53,112 nt of DNA from a virus. The notes beneath the pieces are model-generated. The model was not told the DNA's origin. It saw only the letters and a program-made list of their open reading frames with translations, and ran no database searches. Shown here in pieces: positions 14,061 through 24,099 of this stretch (position 1 is the stretch's first letter; every line of letters starts with the position of its first letter). The position numbers were made by a program, and so were the translations under genes. The stretch is from IMG/VR virus record IMGVR_UViG_3300025816_000016, positions 1 through 53,112 of that record; one strand, 5' to 3'.

Positions 14061-14429
14061 ATGGCTTACAAAAATAAAGAGGACCAGGCTGCGTGTTCTA
14101 AAAAGTTTTATGAAGAAAACAAAGACAAGATAAAGTCTAACGTAAAGAAAAGGAACGCAGCTCAGAATATAAGGAACCGTGCTTACATCAAAAAAATAAA
14201 GATGGCTTCGGGATGTATAGACTGCGGGGAATCTAATTATGTGGTGTTAGACTTTGATCATGTAAAGGGGAATAAGATTAAAAATATATCAGCTATGGTA
14301 CACCAGTCTTACTCTATTAAAACTATACAAAAAGAAATAGATAAGTGCGAGGTGAGATGTTCCAACTGTCACCGAGTAGCTACCCATAACCGACGAATAG
14401 AAAAACAAAATGAAGAAACCAATAGCTAA
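14061..14429 (+). CDS. HNH endonuclease
   Basis: 122 aa. A basic helical N-terminus is followed by a zinc-coordinating CIDCG, then VVLDFDHVKG and CSNCHRVATH, the H-N-H/beta-beta-alpha-metal core with two CxxC motifs. It resembles free-standing phage homing endonucleases. It sits immediately after the tRNA gene and overlaps the next gene by 20 bases. It could be a selfish insertion or a packaging or recombination nuclease. Confidence 0.85.
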   Translation: MAYKNKEDQAACSKKFYEENKDKIKSNVKKRNAAQNIRNRAYIKKIKMASGCIDCGESNYVVLDFDHVKGNKIKNISAMVHQSYSIKTIQKEIDKCEVRCSNCHRVATHNRRIEKQNEETNS

Positions 14430-14730
14430 AGAACTACATGCGTTTGCACAAGAGATAGCCAGGCGCTACTCACGTACAGATCGTGAGGGAAATGTGAACA
14501 AGGAGGCTTTTTATGTCCAGGACGTTATCCCTATGTCGGACCACACGGCTGTCATAAACTTTGTTAAGAGCACGGGCAAGATAGGAGTAGCCTTCTGCTA
14601 CTATATCAACAGGGGTGCATCCAAGGGATGGAAGTACTTCTTCCCCACCGACTCTCATGTCAGTGGGTTCCAAGCATTCTTTATATACAAGACCGAGGCT
14701 GAGCGTAAGAACTACGACAAGAACTTCTAA
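14410..14730 (+). CDS. 106-aa hypothetical protein, last plus-strand gene
   Basis: ATG at 14410. The product is compact (FYVQDVIPMSDHTAVINFVKSTGKI; YINRGASKGWKYFFPTDSH), aromatic and probably alpha/beta. I recognise the style from marine phages but no function. Its TAA (14728-14730) overlaps the stop codon of the giant minus-strand gene, so the early and late halves of the genome converge here. Confidence 0.65.
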   Translation: MKKPIAKELHAFAQEIARRYSRTDREGNVNKEAFYVQDVIPMSDHTAVINFVKSTGKIGVAFCYYINRGASKGWKYFFPTDSHVSGFQAFFIYKTEAERKNYDKNF

Positions 14731-17700
14731 CGTCTCCCGCGTTTATCCCTATCTTTTCTTCTTTTTTCCTCTTCCCTTTTCTTTCTACTGGTTTCAGTAT
14801 CTCTTTCAGCATCCCTTTCTTCTCGAGTTTTAGGGGCTGACTGTGTGTCCCTTTCATTACCTTCTATTACGTAATCACTGTAGTTAAGCAGTCTCAATAT
14901 AGCTTCTTGTGTGTCAGAAGCGTCTGCTGCTTTCTCAATATTTTTATAGAAGCGAGTGATATTATACAATGGTATTCTCCCTGCTAAAGCAAGCTCACCT
15001 ATACGAGTAGTCATGCGAATGAAAGCTTCTTCTTTTTTCTCCGGGTCTTTTAATCTATTCCACTTAAGGTACTGCTCATTGATCTCTCCAAATGCATCGA
15101 ACACAGGTAGAGTCCCTACATCTTTTCCATAAGTCCTTCCTGCTAACGTGTTAGATAGTCCTTGTAAGATATCTCCTACGAGGAAGAGAGAGTTGAAGTT
15201 ACCTAAGATAGCTGCCCTGGCTATATCTTTATTGTCTTCTTCATCCCATCCCGCGAGACCCATTCCTGCTGCTACAAACTGGAATCCTACAGGCATCATC
15301 ACATGATACATCAAGAATTTATTTAACCCACCCATAAACTGCTTAAGGTTTTTATCTCTAAACCCTCTACGCATATTGCGGAGCCCAGACATTTCTTTTC
15401 TAAGGTATTGCTTGGGAGAAGTCTTAAACATATTAAGCGCTCTGTTAAACGGAGAGCTTGTCTGGAAGTAATCCTTATCTGTCACATCCATAGACTGCTG
15501 AGTAGACTTTGTGTCTGACTCAAACTTACGCACCGCATAATCTATAGCCTCTTGGGGGGTAGCTTGCGGGTTCTCTCGCATAAACTCAGCCTTATAGTAG
15601 GAGTAGTTAGGCATACCTCCTAAGTATATAGCGGTTATATCACCCGCTTTTACAAACCCCATCATGAGATTAACAAAGAAACTCCCCGCTCCTTTAGTGA
15701 ACACTCCTGACGCTGGGTCACTGCCGTCTAATCCTTTAGCACTGTACGCTTCTATAGACTGACGTATATCTGTAGATAATCTATCTTGTAAGTATACAGA
15801 GTTCTCACGTATCTCGTTAAAGACTTTTAAAAACTCTGTCTTATTCTTAACTGCGTAGTAAAGGTAGTTACCTGCTCCAATATCTAAAGCGTATGTAGGT
15901 ATAGAAGTCAACTGCTTGATAGCAATGTTAGGAGATATACCTAACCTTGTCGTAGCAAACAAGTTGTTCATAGAGTTAACGAAATCATTACCCCTCTCTG
16001 TTTGAAGACCACGGTTAGCAATGTTCTTTATGGCATGGTCTATCATATCCATAGTCACCTCACCCTTGGCATTGGTGATAGCCTTACGCATGAGTGGATT
16101 GGTGAAGAGTTTATTTATATCCCTAATTGTAGGGCCCACGTTAGCAAACCACTGCATGTCTTGAGAGTAAGTTACTAAAGCGTTCATCATATCTACAGGC
16201 ATGATAGGCTTTGACCTTGCTTGTCTCATCTTAGTAGACGCTGCGGCTACTTGACTATTCGCTTGAGGCGACCTACCCTTCTCTCCTAAAAGATCTAATG
16301 GTTGGATAACCTCTCCCTCTCTATACATCCTCCCTCCATAGTTTTCATTCCAAGGTAAATCCGTGCGGTATATATTTTTATATGCCTCATTAATTTCAGG
16401 ATACATAGAAGGATAGAACTCATTCATCTGCCACTCAGCCATAGCTACCACATCTTTTCCTGCCCACTCTACCAACTCATCCATCGTTTTCTTATAGTCT
16501 TCCCCTAAGAGAGACTTCATATTTTCAAAGGCGGGGACGTTAGCTGGGTCTTTCATCTGCATATACAGATACCCCACTTGGTTCTTACTTAGAGTAATAG
16601 CTTTCTCGCCCTTTACTCTTTGTAAGTTTTTCTTATTTTTTCTTGTCGGGTTAGCATCATACTGATCCTGTGCTTTTTTTACAGCTTCAGGGTTAGTGTA
16701 TATTCCCTCTACTACTTGCTTAACAGAGTTATCTTTATTTATTTTACGCCACTTCTTCCCATAGATCTCCTTCATCTTCCCGCTCACCGCCTTCTTCGTC
16801 TCCATCATACGCTTCTTATATCCACGTATGCCTTCATTCAAACCTTCATACACCAGCTTACGGGCGTTCCCTCCAAGCAATACCCCTGGAGCTTCGGCTA
16901 TCCTTTCCATCAGCCCCTCTATCGTTTCTGACTTTACAAATATGTTCTTCGGGTTTAAGCTTTTAATAAACTTCACCACCTTATTGTCATTGGCTTTAGT
17001 CGCTTCAGCGCTACGCTTCAAGTCATCTGTAGCCTCGTTGATTTCGTTAACCACATCAGGATCATTAACATCTACATCCCTGCCCGTGACATCTTTAAAT
17101 ACTTTTGCAAACTGCTCATTGTATTTAGCGTGAGCGGCCTGCAGTTCCTCTTTAAACATCTCTCTACCCTCACCTATAATCCCGCCTAACATTTCTTCTG
17201 CCCTACTTAACGACTCCACCTTGATGACATTAGTGTCATCCATAAGCTTAGAGTTATTGATAGACATAACGATCATTAAGTCTACCATATCGTTCCTGTC
17301 TTGATCCGTCTGGTCTACCTTTTCCGCCAGCGCGTTAAACATTTCATTAAGAGATTCATTACTCTTTACTATATCATCCGCCGTAGCCGCTTCGTCTGTT
17401 ACCACTTCTTTTATAGCAGCCAGTCTCTTGCGTGTTTCGTTATCTATCTTCACCCCTTTCAAACGTCCCGACTGCACCACCTCATACTTCCCGTTGAGTA
17501 TAGATTCTATCTTAGAGTCTAAAGCTTTTACCTGACGCTTGGTCACTATATCTACCACCTCATCCATGAGGTTGGATATATTTTTCTTATCCGCTTTCGT
17601 TACCTTTCCTAATAGATTCATTAGCTCTGACTTAGAATAGGTCGACCCTTTAATCGTAGGTAAAGCCTGGCGTATAAAGTTTCTTAGGTCCCGCTTCACT

Positions 17701-20700
17701 GCTTGCAGATCCATCCCACCTCTCCTTCTCTCCATCATCTTCTGCCTCATCTCTCTTATTCGAGTGTTCATCCCCTTGGTAGGGTTCACCCCCAGAGCTT
17801 TTTGCATATCGATAATCATCTGAGTCTGCTGGTCTGTCTCCTGCTTCCTCTTCCCACTCTCGGCTATATACTCTGGCTGCTTCTCTAAAAACTCTATCGT
17901 CTGGTCCATTATCTCCCTCTCTGAGATCCTGTTACTTTCTTTCCTTTTATTATTTCTCGCGTTCAACTTATTCATAAACTTCTCTACCCGCGCAAAGAGT
18001 TTCACCCCTACCCTGGCACCACCTTCTATATTACCAAAACTTACAGGCATCTGACGGAACATATCCGCATCGATAGCCATCATCTTATTTACCTCCTTTA
18101 CCTTTTCTTTCTTTATCCTTACGAGGTAGTCTTTAATCATTGCGTCGGAGAAGTTATTCTCCCTTCCGAACTTAATGATATCTTCCACAGTCATATTCTT
18201 ATTGAATATCTGTGTCTTTATATCTCCATCGAAAACTTTAGGAACTTTATTAGCCTTCAAGTCTTTTGCTATCTGCCGGAACTGTGCGTCTGTAAAAGAT
18301 ATAGGGTTAGCTCCAGTAGCTCCTGTCTTTATATTCTCAAACGTATCAAGACTAAATAGCGACTCTTGACCAGCTAATCGACCAAACTCTAAAGCTGCCT
18401 TCTCGTTTTTTGCAGGCACTACAATGTTTAAATCTATAGACACCTGGTCACTTTTTGGGAACTTATATAACCCCACCTTTACTATCCCGTCTGTCCCTAT
18501 CTTTCCTTCGTTATCTTTAACAAACTTCTCAATCATTTGAGGGGTAAGCTCTGACTGAGTGGTGTTTTTAGTGGCTGCTGGAACCACTAACCCACCACCT
18601 GTATACTGTGTCCCGTCTATATTTAATGTAGCTCCGTCATCTGGTTTCTTATCTAACCCCTTCAACCTATTCACCTCCTCGGTAGTATTCTCTACTATAG
18701 CCTGTGTCTTTATAGCTGACTGATCTAAATCTTTAGCAGTAGCTTCCTCCTTTACAGAAATTATTTTCTTTCTGAGCTTGTTGACTTCTGAAGTTTGGAT
18801 ATAGTCTTTAGTAAGCTCGTTTGCTCTTTTTTCGATAGACTCTCTATTGGAGACATCTCGCTTAAGTTGTTTGTTTCTTCTTGCTTCATCTTGATTTATT
18901 TCTTTTTGAGTTATCCCTCTGGATAGTATTAGTTTTTTAGCCGCACTCTCGTAGTCTGGCTGTTCATTATCACTGGTTTCCACCTTACCACTCTTAGCGC
19001 TTTGATCAGCTTTAAATGTTTGATATAGTCCTTTCTCTGGATACCAGTTTACAGCTTGCAAATCAGCGATAGTAATATCTATATCGTAATCACTCTTAAG
19101 TTTTTCTTGTAGCTCAGTAAAGACTTCGTTAATAAACTTGCGTTGTGAACTGTTACGTGGTGCTTCAACTTCAGCGCTCAATTGCTTACTTAGGTTATTT
19201 CCTGCCCTGCGAACTTCATCCAATTTAGGGTTTGATTTAAACACAGCCCTTTTCTTTAAGTCCATACTCGCCTTCTGGATCTTGTTAGAAAATTCTCCTT
19301 CAGACATGCTTTCCCACCCTGGGATTATTTCCGAAAGCTTTGATAAGTTTCTCTTCCCTAAAGACTTTGTAGCTCGAGTCAACCTCTTATTCCCAGCATC
19401 CACTTTCTTTTGGCTGTAGTCCAGAAGGGTTCCCGTTAGTCTACCGAACTGCCTCATAAACCACCTATCCATTGTAAGTTGATTAAACTCACCGTACAGA
19501 TTCATAAAGAATCCATTACCTATCTTAGGTCCAAATATAGCAGCTCCGTACACCTCTTCGTCTACGGCAAACGATGGGAGTAGCGGTGTATTCTTACCAT
19601 CCTTTATATACTTTAAGTCTCCAGCCCTAAACTTCGTGGTTAAAAATGTAGTAAGCTCTGACATAGACATAACCTCAAGAGCTTTGTTTGTAAATGCTAA
19701 CGTAGACAAGATCCCAGCCCTCTGGTCTCCGATAGAATAACTGTCATCAAACTTACCATTCTCTTTAAAATACTCATACTGCCTATTCGCCTCTACAAAA
19801 TTGTCGTATACTTTGTTTCCATTTGAAGTTATAGCAAGTCCAATCTTGAATGTAGACTCTGCATTTTTATCCGTAGCAATTTCTGGATGAAGCTTTTCAA
19901 TCAACGACATCGCTCCTGTAATACGAGAGTCGTACCAACCTAACGCGTCAGGGTAAGCTTCAATAGCGGTTAGCGTCTCGTTAAGGTATGCATCAAGAAG
20001 ATATTCCTTAAGCCCCTGATCACTATTAGATCGGTTGTCTTTAACGCCATATTTTTCTTTAATAATAGGGTAAACTTCCTTATCAAACCTCTCCTGCAAA
20101 GCCTGCTTAAAGTTTAATTTATTTGGGATAGAACTTTCCGATGCAAATTTTAAAGACTTTTGTATTGATGAAGCGTACTTTGCTGATTCTTGTGCACCAG
20201 GTGATATTGCCTGTGTCTTTAATGCGCTGGCTGGTTCACTTACTTTCTGTCCTCCTTCTATCTCTGTAACAGCCTGTGTCTTTACACCGTCCGACTCCAC
20301 CAACTTAATAAGCATACCTGCGGGACCTGCATTTAAGTTAGTTAAAGCTTTCGAAGGGGCAAACGATTCCTTTCCTGTCCCAGGCTTCTTTCCATAATCA
20401 TAAAAATTAGGGTCATTTTTTTGCAAAGCGTTTATAGCAGACGCTATATTTTGTGGGATGATACCTCCCATTCCTGCATTAACAGTGTGGGCTTCATTAA
20501 GTTTTTTTATAAATCGAGAAAAATGCTCGTTATTACTAACGGACTTATAATCCCCTCCTAAATAATCTCCTTTAAGGACCGTAAATCCTACCCCCCATTT
20601 TGTTCCCGGGAGTTCTTGAACCATAACTTCCATAAACTTTTTTTCCCCCATGTCTTCTCTTAAGACCTCATGGCTTGGGGTAATTTCAAAAGTAAACTTC

Positions 20701-23700
20701 TGTCCAACCAAATCATTAATGTTTTTTCCCTGTAAACTCGGTGAAGTTCGTGCCGCCTGTTCAGCATCAGCAGCCCCTGGTTTATCATTACTATTATATT
20801 GAACTACATTCTTTGGGTCTATTGCTGTGTCTGACACAACCGGCTTGGACTCCACCTGCGGAGCTGGAGCAGACTCTCTTGCAGGCGTAGGCTTTCTTAC
20901 AGGTGCAGGTTTGTCTACAATCTTTCTGCCTGGCGCTCCATCAAACGTTTCAACAACCCCGTCATCTTCCAGTTGATCAAGGACTTGCCCCCCTTCTTTA
21001 TAGTTTAACCCAAACTTTTTTCGTATCTGTGATAAAGTTATTCTCTTTTCTTTAAGCTTGGAAACAAAGTCTTTTGCTTTTTGAAGTACGGCTTTAGCTT
21101 TAGGTTCAAGAATCTGCTCCTCTGTAAACTGTGCGTCACGCTCACCTTGAACCTTTTCTTCTGTCCCCAGCATAGCCACATCCGTCTCTGTAATCTCCTG
21201 ACCTTCAGACACTTTCTCAGCTATCGTGTTTAGTAAATCTACTACATCACGATCTGCCTGAGCCAACACCTCTTGTGGAGAGAAGCCAAAGATCTGAGCT
21301 ATCTTAGCTAACCATTGCTTAATAGCAGTTTGCTGAGGAACCTCTAATTTAGAATACGTCTCAGACAAGAACCCTACAAACTCAGCTAAGAACTCTTCGT
21401 CCTGTACGATAGCTTTATCTCCATCAAATATCTGAGCATACCTTTCTAATTCTAACACCTGCTCTGGCGTTAGGTTGGTGCTTTTATTTATACCTTCCCT
21501 TAGAGATTTAATTAAATCTTTTGTAGCGGCTTGTATGTTTACCTCGCTTCCAAACCTATCCTTTAAGATAGCGTGGAATACTTCGTGACCTATAGTTCTG
21601 CCCGTAGCTTTGGGCATATTTATATGTATGGTATTAGTGTTAGGATTAAAAGCCCCCCGAGAGTTTGTACTTACGTTATCTTTATACGAAGCTTCGCTCC
21701 TGTGCATCACTATCTTTAGCTTCGGGAACAACCTCTTCACAGACTTTAAAGCTTTATCCACTCTTTCCATCAACATCTCTTCATGTTGCTGAGGAGTTTC
21801 ATTAGGGTTCTCTCGCCTGAAATTTTCCGATCCATAATGCGAATCTGTTTCCGTCTGATCTACTACCGTAAGGTTTTCACTTACCTCTACACCAGGTTGC
21901 GCTGGAGCCATAACAGGGTCCCCTGCCTCATCAATATCTGATACCACTTCTACGGAAGTTTCTTCCGCAGCTTCCGTTACATTACGGCCACGAGTTCCGT
22001 CCCCTAAGTTTACAGGGCTATCGGTTAGCCCCGCTAAAAGATCCTCGAGGTCTCCCGCCCCTTGTTCTATTTCCTCCTGCGTTGCCTCTGGAGAAACTTC
22101 GGTTTCGCTTTCACTTTCAACGGTAACTCCCCCGGTGGTGTCTCCCTCTCCCACAGCTGCGCCATCTTGGGTTTGTTCTTGTACATCCACTTCCGTTGCG
22201 CTTGACTCTTGAATGGCATCTTGTTTTTCTTTTAGTAGTTGTTGTCTTACGGATTCTATTTCTTCTGATGTTGTAATATCTCCCGATCTTCCCTGCTCCT
22301 CAGCACGCCTGTTTATCTCGTTAAACACCTCCGCCTCCGTCACCTCTACAACAGCCTCTACAGCAGGGTCTTGTCTCCTACTGTATATATCATCGAGCTG
22401 AGATTCTATTTCTTTTTTTCTATTCTTCTTTGCTCGCGTTAAACCGCCGCTTACCTTATCTAACTCTGTCTCTAACTCAATAGCCGCTTCAGCATCTTCT
22501 GCTGAGAGACCATCTAAATCTTCACCAAGCTGTTCCATCTTGGCTTTCTTTTGCTTAAGCTTATCCTTCCTATCCTCCGCCATTCCCTTCAACACTTGGT
22601 CTCCTTTTATCTTTAACTTCATCCCAGCAAACGTAGCATCATCGGTCTCCTCGATAATCTTTACCATCTGCTCAAAAGTTACAGGAGCGTTATCGGGTCC
22701 CATAGTATACTTACCTCTTCCTGCCACATTACGTAGCATAGTAATGGCTGACCCAGGGGCCCCACCTACCATCTCAAATCCTATCTCTGCCGCATCCATC
22801 TCTTGCCCTACAAGCCCTCTTGCTGTGGCTTCTCCTACACCGCCACCCAAACCTTCTACCACGGTAGACGCACCTAAAGCTTCAAGGTTAGCTCTCTTCG
22901 CTGTCTTCCCCGCTTTAATAGCAGCCCCACCAACATTTTTAAAAATCTTACTTGCAATACCTCCCGTAAAAGCATCTATAATTCCTATCGTTGCACCTCG
23001 TCCTGCCGACCTGGTGCGTATATTAAACATAGCATCCTCATCCTGTAGTATTTTACCTACATTTTTTTCGTTAAATTCTAACCCCCTTTCAGAAAGTTCT
23101 TCTTGAAGAAACTCCGAGAAAGAAAGCCCCGCCTCTAACGTAGCTCCCGCACCCCCTAAAGCTCCCGCTATAGCACCACCTGCTGTAGTAAATACACCCA
23201 GTGGTCCAGCACTAAAACCCGTCGACCCTGCCAAACCTCCAGTTACTGCTCCTGTTCCAGCTCCCGCCGCTACCGCAGGGTTTACCATCTGAGCTACACT
23301 TGTTACAGCTATCTCTGTTATAGAAGTAGGCGCTGCCATAATTCCTTTTATAAAACCCCATGCTCCTCCCCCCGCTGCACTATAAGCTTTGTTAAAAGCT
23401 TTCATTTCGTCCGAAGGACCCGTTGCATTTAACTGCTCATTTACTCTTATAAAATCTGCTATATCTTGTTTAGAAGCCGACGCCCCTTTAAGGGATAATT
23501 CTAAAGCTTCGTCTACAGTATTACCTGTTTCAAACCCTTTCGCTCCTGCTCTCCATAGGTCTCCGAAGAAATCCGTTACCTCATTCTTTCCTAATGCCCT
23601 CTCCAGCATGGTGTCTTTTTCACCTGTAGCTATAGGTGGTAAGCCCTCATCGCGGCGCCTTCTATTTTCCGCAGCCATATCCCTGTCGGATTTATCTATT

Positions 23701-24098
23701 GCGCTTTGCTGCCCCCTACGTCTACGCCCTGCTTCGAACTGCGTTACATCTCCTCCTCCAAACTCATCTGGCACCTGACCTATTATGGTCTCCAGGTCTC
23801 CCTCTAACGCAGCGTCAACTTCTTCCTGAGAAATATCCGAAGATCCAGGATCTTGGACCATTGGAGTATCGGATTCCAACGGCTGATCTGGAGAAGTAAG
23901 TTGAGAATCGTCTTTTTTTTTTAATGACGGAGCAAACACTGCTACAAATTCTTCCTCCGTTTCAAACATACCTTCAGGCATAGAAGGATATAAAACCCCT
24001 ACACCTTCCTTATTAATTAATCCTAAGAACTCTTCTTCAGTCTCAAAGAAACCTTTATCTTTAAAGATATTAAATAGGGCTGTTAAATTTTCATCCAT
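14727..24098 (-). CDS. 3123-aa polyvalent internal/ejection protein with zincin domain
   Basis: One uninterrupted 9.4-kb frame. Residues 1-60 hold two FETEEEF repeats. Residues about 240-330 are glycine/alanine-rich and hydrophobic, a possible membrane-inserting segment. A zincin metallopeptidase motif HEVFH is at 838-842, after a MHRSEASYKDN/HINMP segment. Long charged helical regions follow. The last 450 residues hold a conserved-looking region (DKDYFQTSSPFNRALNMFK, then hydrophobic helices) seen in large polyvalent phage proteins. It likely enters the cell with the DNA, as T7 gp16 does, and may open the peptidoglycan or cleave host proteins. It is the last late gene, after two smaller ejection-protein candidates. 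Confidence 0.8.
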   Translation of the reverse strand: MDENLTALFNIFKDKGFFETEEEFLGLINKEGVGVLYPSMPEGMFETEEEFVAVFAPSLKKKDDSQLTSPDQPLESDTPMVQDPGSSDISQEEVDAALEGDLETIIGQVPDEFGGGDVTQFEAGRRRRGQQSAIDKSDRDMAAENRRRRDEGLPPIATGEKDTMLERALGKNEVTDFFGDLWRAGAKGFETGNTVDEALELSLKGASASKQDIADFIRVNEQLNATGPSDEMKAFNKAYSAAGGGAWGFIKGIMAAPTSITEIAVTSVAQMVNPAVAAGAGTGAVTGGLAGSTGFSAGPLGVFTTAGGAIAGALGGAGATLEAGLSFSEFLQEELSERGLEFNEKNVGKILQDEDAMFNIRTRSAGRGATIGIIDAFTGGIASKIFKNVGGAAIKAGKTAKRANLEALGASTVVEGLGGGVGEATARGLVGQEMDAAEIGFEMVGGAPGSAITMLRNVAGRGKYTMGPDNAPVTFEQMVKIIEETDDATFAGMKLKIKGDQVLKGMAEDRKDKLKQKKAKMEQLGEDLDGLSAEDAEAAIELETELDKVSGGLTRAKKNRKKEIESQLDDIYSRRQDPAVEAVVEVTEAEVFNEINRRAEEQGRSGDITTSEEIESVRQQLLKEKQDAIQESSATEVDVQEQTQDGAAVGEGDTTGGVTVESESETEVSPEATQEEIEQGAGDLEDLLAGLTDSPVNLGDGTRGRNVTEAAEETSVEVVSDIDEAGDPVMAPAQPGVEVSENLTVVDQTETDSHYGSENFRRENPNETPQQHEEMLMERVDKALKSVKRLFPKLKIVMHRSEASYKDNVSTNSRGAFNPNTNTIHINMPKATGRTIGHEVFHAILKDRFGSEVNIQAATKDLIKSLREGINKSTNLTPEQVLELERYAQIFDGDKAIVQDEEFLAEFVGFLSETYSKLEVPQQTAIKQWLAKIAQIFGFSPQEVLAQADRDVVDLLNTIAEKVSEGQEITETDVAMLGTEEKVQGERDAQFTEEQILEPKAKAVLQKAKDFVSKLKEKRITLSQIRKKFGLNYKEGGQVLDQLEDDGVVETFDGAPGRKIVDKPAPVRKPTPARESAPAPQVESKPVVSDTAIDPKNVVQYNSNDKPGAADAEQAARTSPSLQGKNINDLVGQKFTFEITPSHEVLREDMGEKKFMEVMVQELPGTKWGVGFTVLKGDYLGGDYKSVSNNEHFSRFIKKLNEAHTVNAGMGGIIPQNIASAINALQKNDPNFYDYGKKPGTGKESFAPSKALTNLNAGPAGMLIKLVESDGVKTQAVTEIEGGQKVSEPASALKTQAISPGAQESAKYASSIQKSLKFASESSIPNKLNFKQALQERFDKEVYPIIKEKYGVKDNRSNSDQGLKEYLLDAYLNETLTAIEAYPDALGWYDSRITGAMSLIEKLHPEIATDKNAESTFKIGLAITSNGNKVYDNFVEANRQYEYFKENGKFDDSYSIGDQRAGILSTLAFTNKALEVMSMSELTTFLTTKFRAGDLKYIKDGKNTPLLPSFAVDEEVYGAAIFGPKIGNGFFMNLYGEFNQLTMDRWFMRQFGRLTGTLLDYSQKKVDAGNKRLTRATKSLGKRNLSKLSEIIPGWESMSEGEFSNKIQKASMDLKKRAVFKSNPKLDEVRRAGNNLSKQLSAEVEAPRNSSQRKFINEVFTELQEKLKSDYDIDITIADLQAVNWYPEKGLYQTFKADQSAKSGKVETSDNEQPDYESAAKKLILSRGITQKEINQDEARRNKQLKRDVSNRESIEKRANELTKDYIQTSEVNKLRKKIISVKEEATAKDLDQSAIKTQAIVENTTEEVNRLKGLDKKPDDGATLNIDGTQYTGGGLVVPAATKNTTQSELTPQMIEKFVKDNEGKIGTDGIVKVGLYKFPKSDQVSIDLNIVVPAKNEKAALEFGRLAGQESLFSLDTFENIKTGATGANPISFTDAQFRQIAKDLKANKVPKVFDGDIKTQIFNKNMTVEDIIKFGRENNFSDAMIKDYLVRIKKEKVKEVNKMMAIDADMFRQMPVSFGNIEGGARVGVKLFARVEKFMNKLNARNNKRKESNRISEREIMDQTIEFLEKQPEYIAESGKRKQETDQQTQMIIDMQKALGVNPTKGMNTRIREMRQKMMERRRGGMDLQAVKRDLRNFIRQALPTIKGSTYSKSELMNLLGKVTKADKKNISNLMDEVVDIVTKRQVKALDSKIESILNGKYEVVQSGRLKGVKIDNETRKRLAAIKEVVTDEAATADDIVKSNESLNEMFNALAEKVDQTDQDRNDMVDLMIVMSINNSKLMDDTNVIKVESLSRAEEMLGGIIGEGREMFKEELQAAHAKYNEQFAKVFKDVTGRDVDVNDPDVVNEINEATDDLKRSAEATKANDNKVVKFIKSLNPKNIFVKSETIEGLMERIAEAPGVLLGGNARKLVYEGLNEGIRGYKKRMMETKKAVSGKMKEIYGKKWRKINKDNSVKQVVEGIYTNPEAVKKAQDQYDANPTRKNKKNLQRVKGEKAITLSKNQVGYLYMQMKDPANVPAFENMKSLLGEDYKKTMDELVEWAGKDVVAMAEWQMNEFYPSMYPEINEAYKNIYRTDLPWNENYGGRMYREGEVIQPLDLLGEKGRSPQANSQVAAASTKMRQARSKPIMPVDMMNALVTYSQDMQWFANVGPTIRDINKLFTNPLMRKAITNAKGEVTMDMIDHAIKNIANRGLQTERGNDFVNSMNNLFATTRLGISPNIAIKQLTSIPTYALDIGAGNYLYYAVKNKTEFLKVFNEIRENSVYLQDRLSTDIRQSIEAYSAKGLDGSDPASGVFTKGAGSFFVNLMMGFVKAGDITAIYLGGMPNYSYYKAEFMRENPQATPQEAIDYAVRKFESDTKSTQQSMDVTDKDYFQTSSPFNRALNMFKTSPKQYLRKEMSGLRNMRRGFRDKNLKQFMGGLNKFLMYHVMMPVGFQFVAAGMGLAGWDEEDNKDIARAAILGNFNSLFLVGDILQGLSNTLAGRTYGKDVGTLPVFDAFGEINEQYLKWNRLKDPEKKEEAFIRMTTRIGELALAGRIPLYNITRFYKNIEKAADASDTQEAILRLLNYSDYVIEGNERDTQSAPKTREERDAERDTETSRKKREEEKRRKDRDKRGRR

Positions 24099-24099
24099 A

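Noticed and set aside
22540-23106. 188-aa plus-strand frame within the giant gene
   Set aside because: Antisense shadow of the Gly/Ala-rich region; codon composition alone keeps it open.
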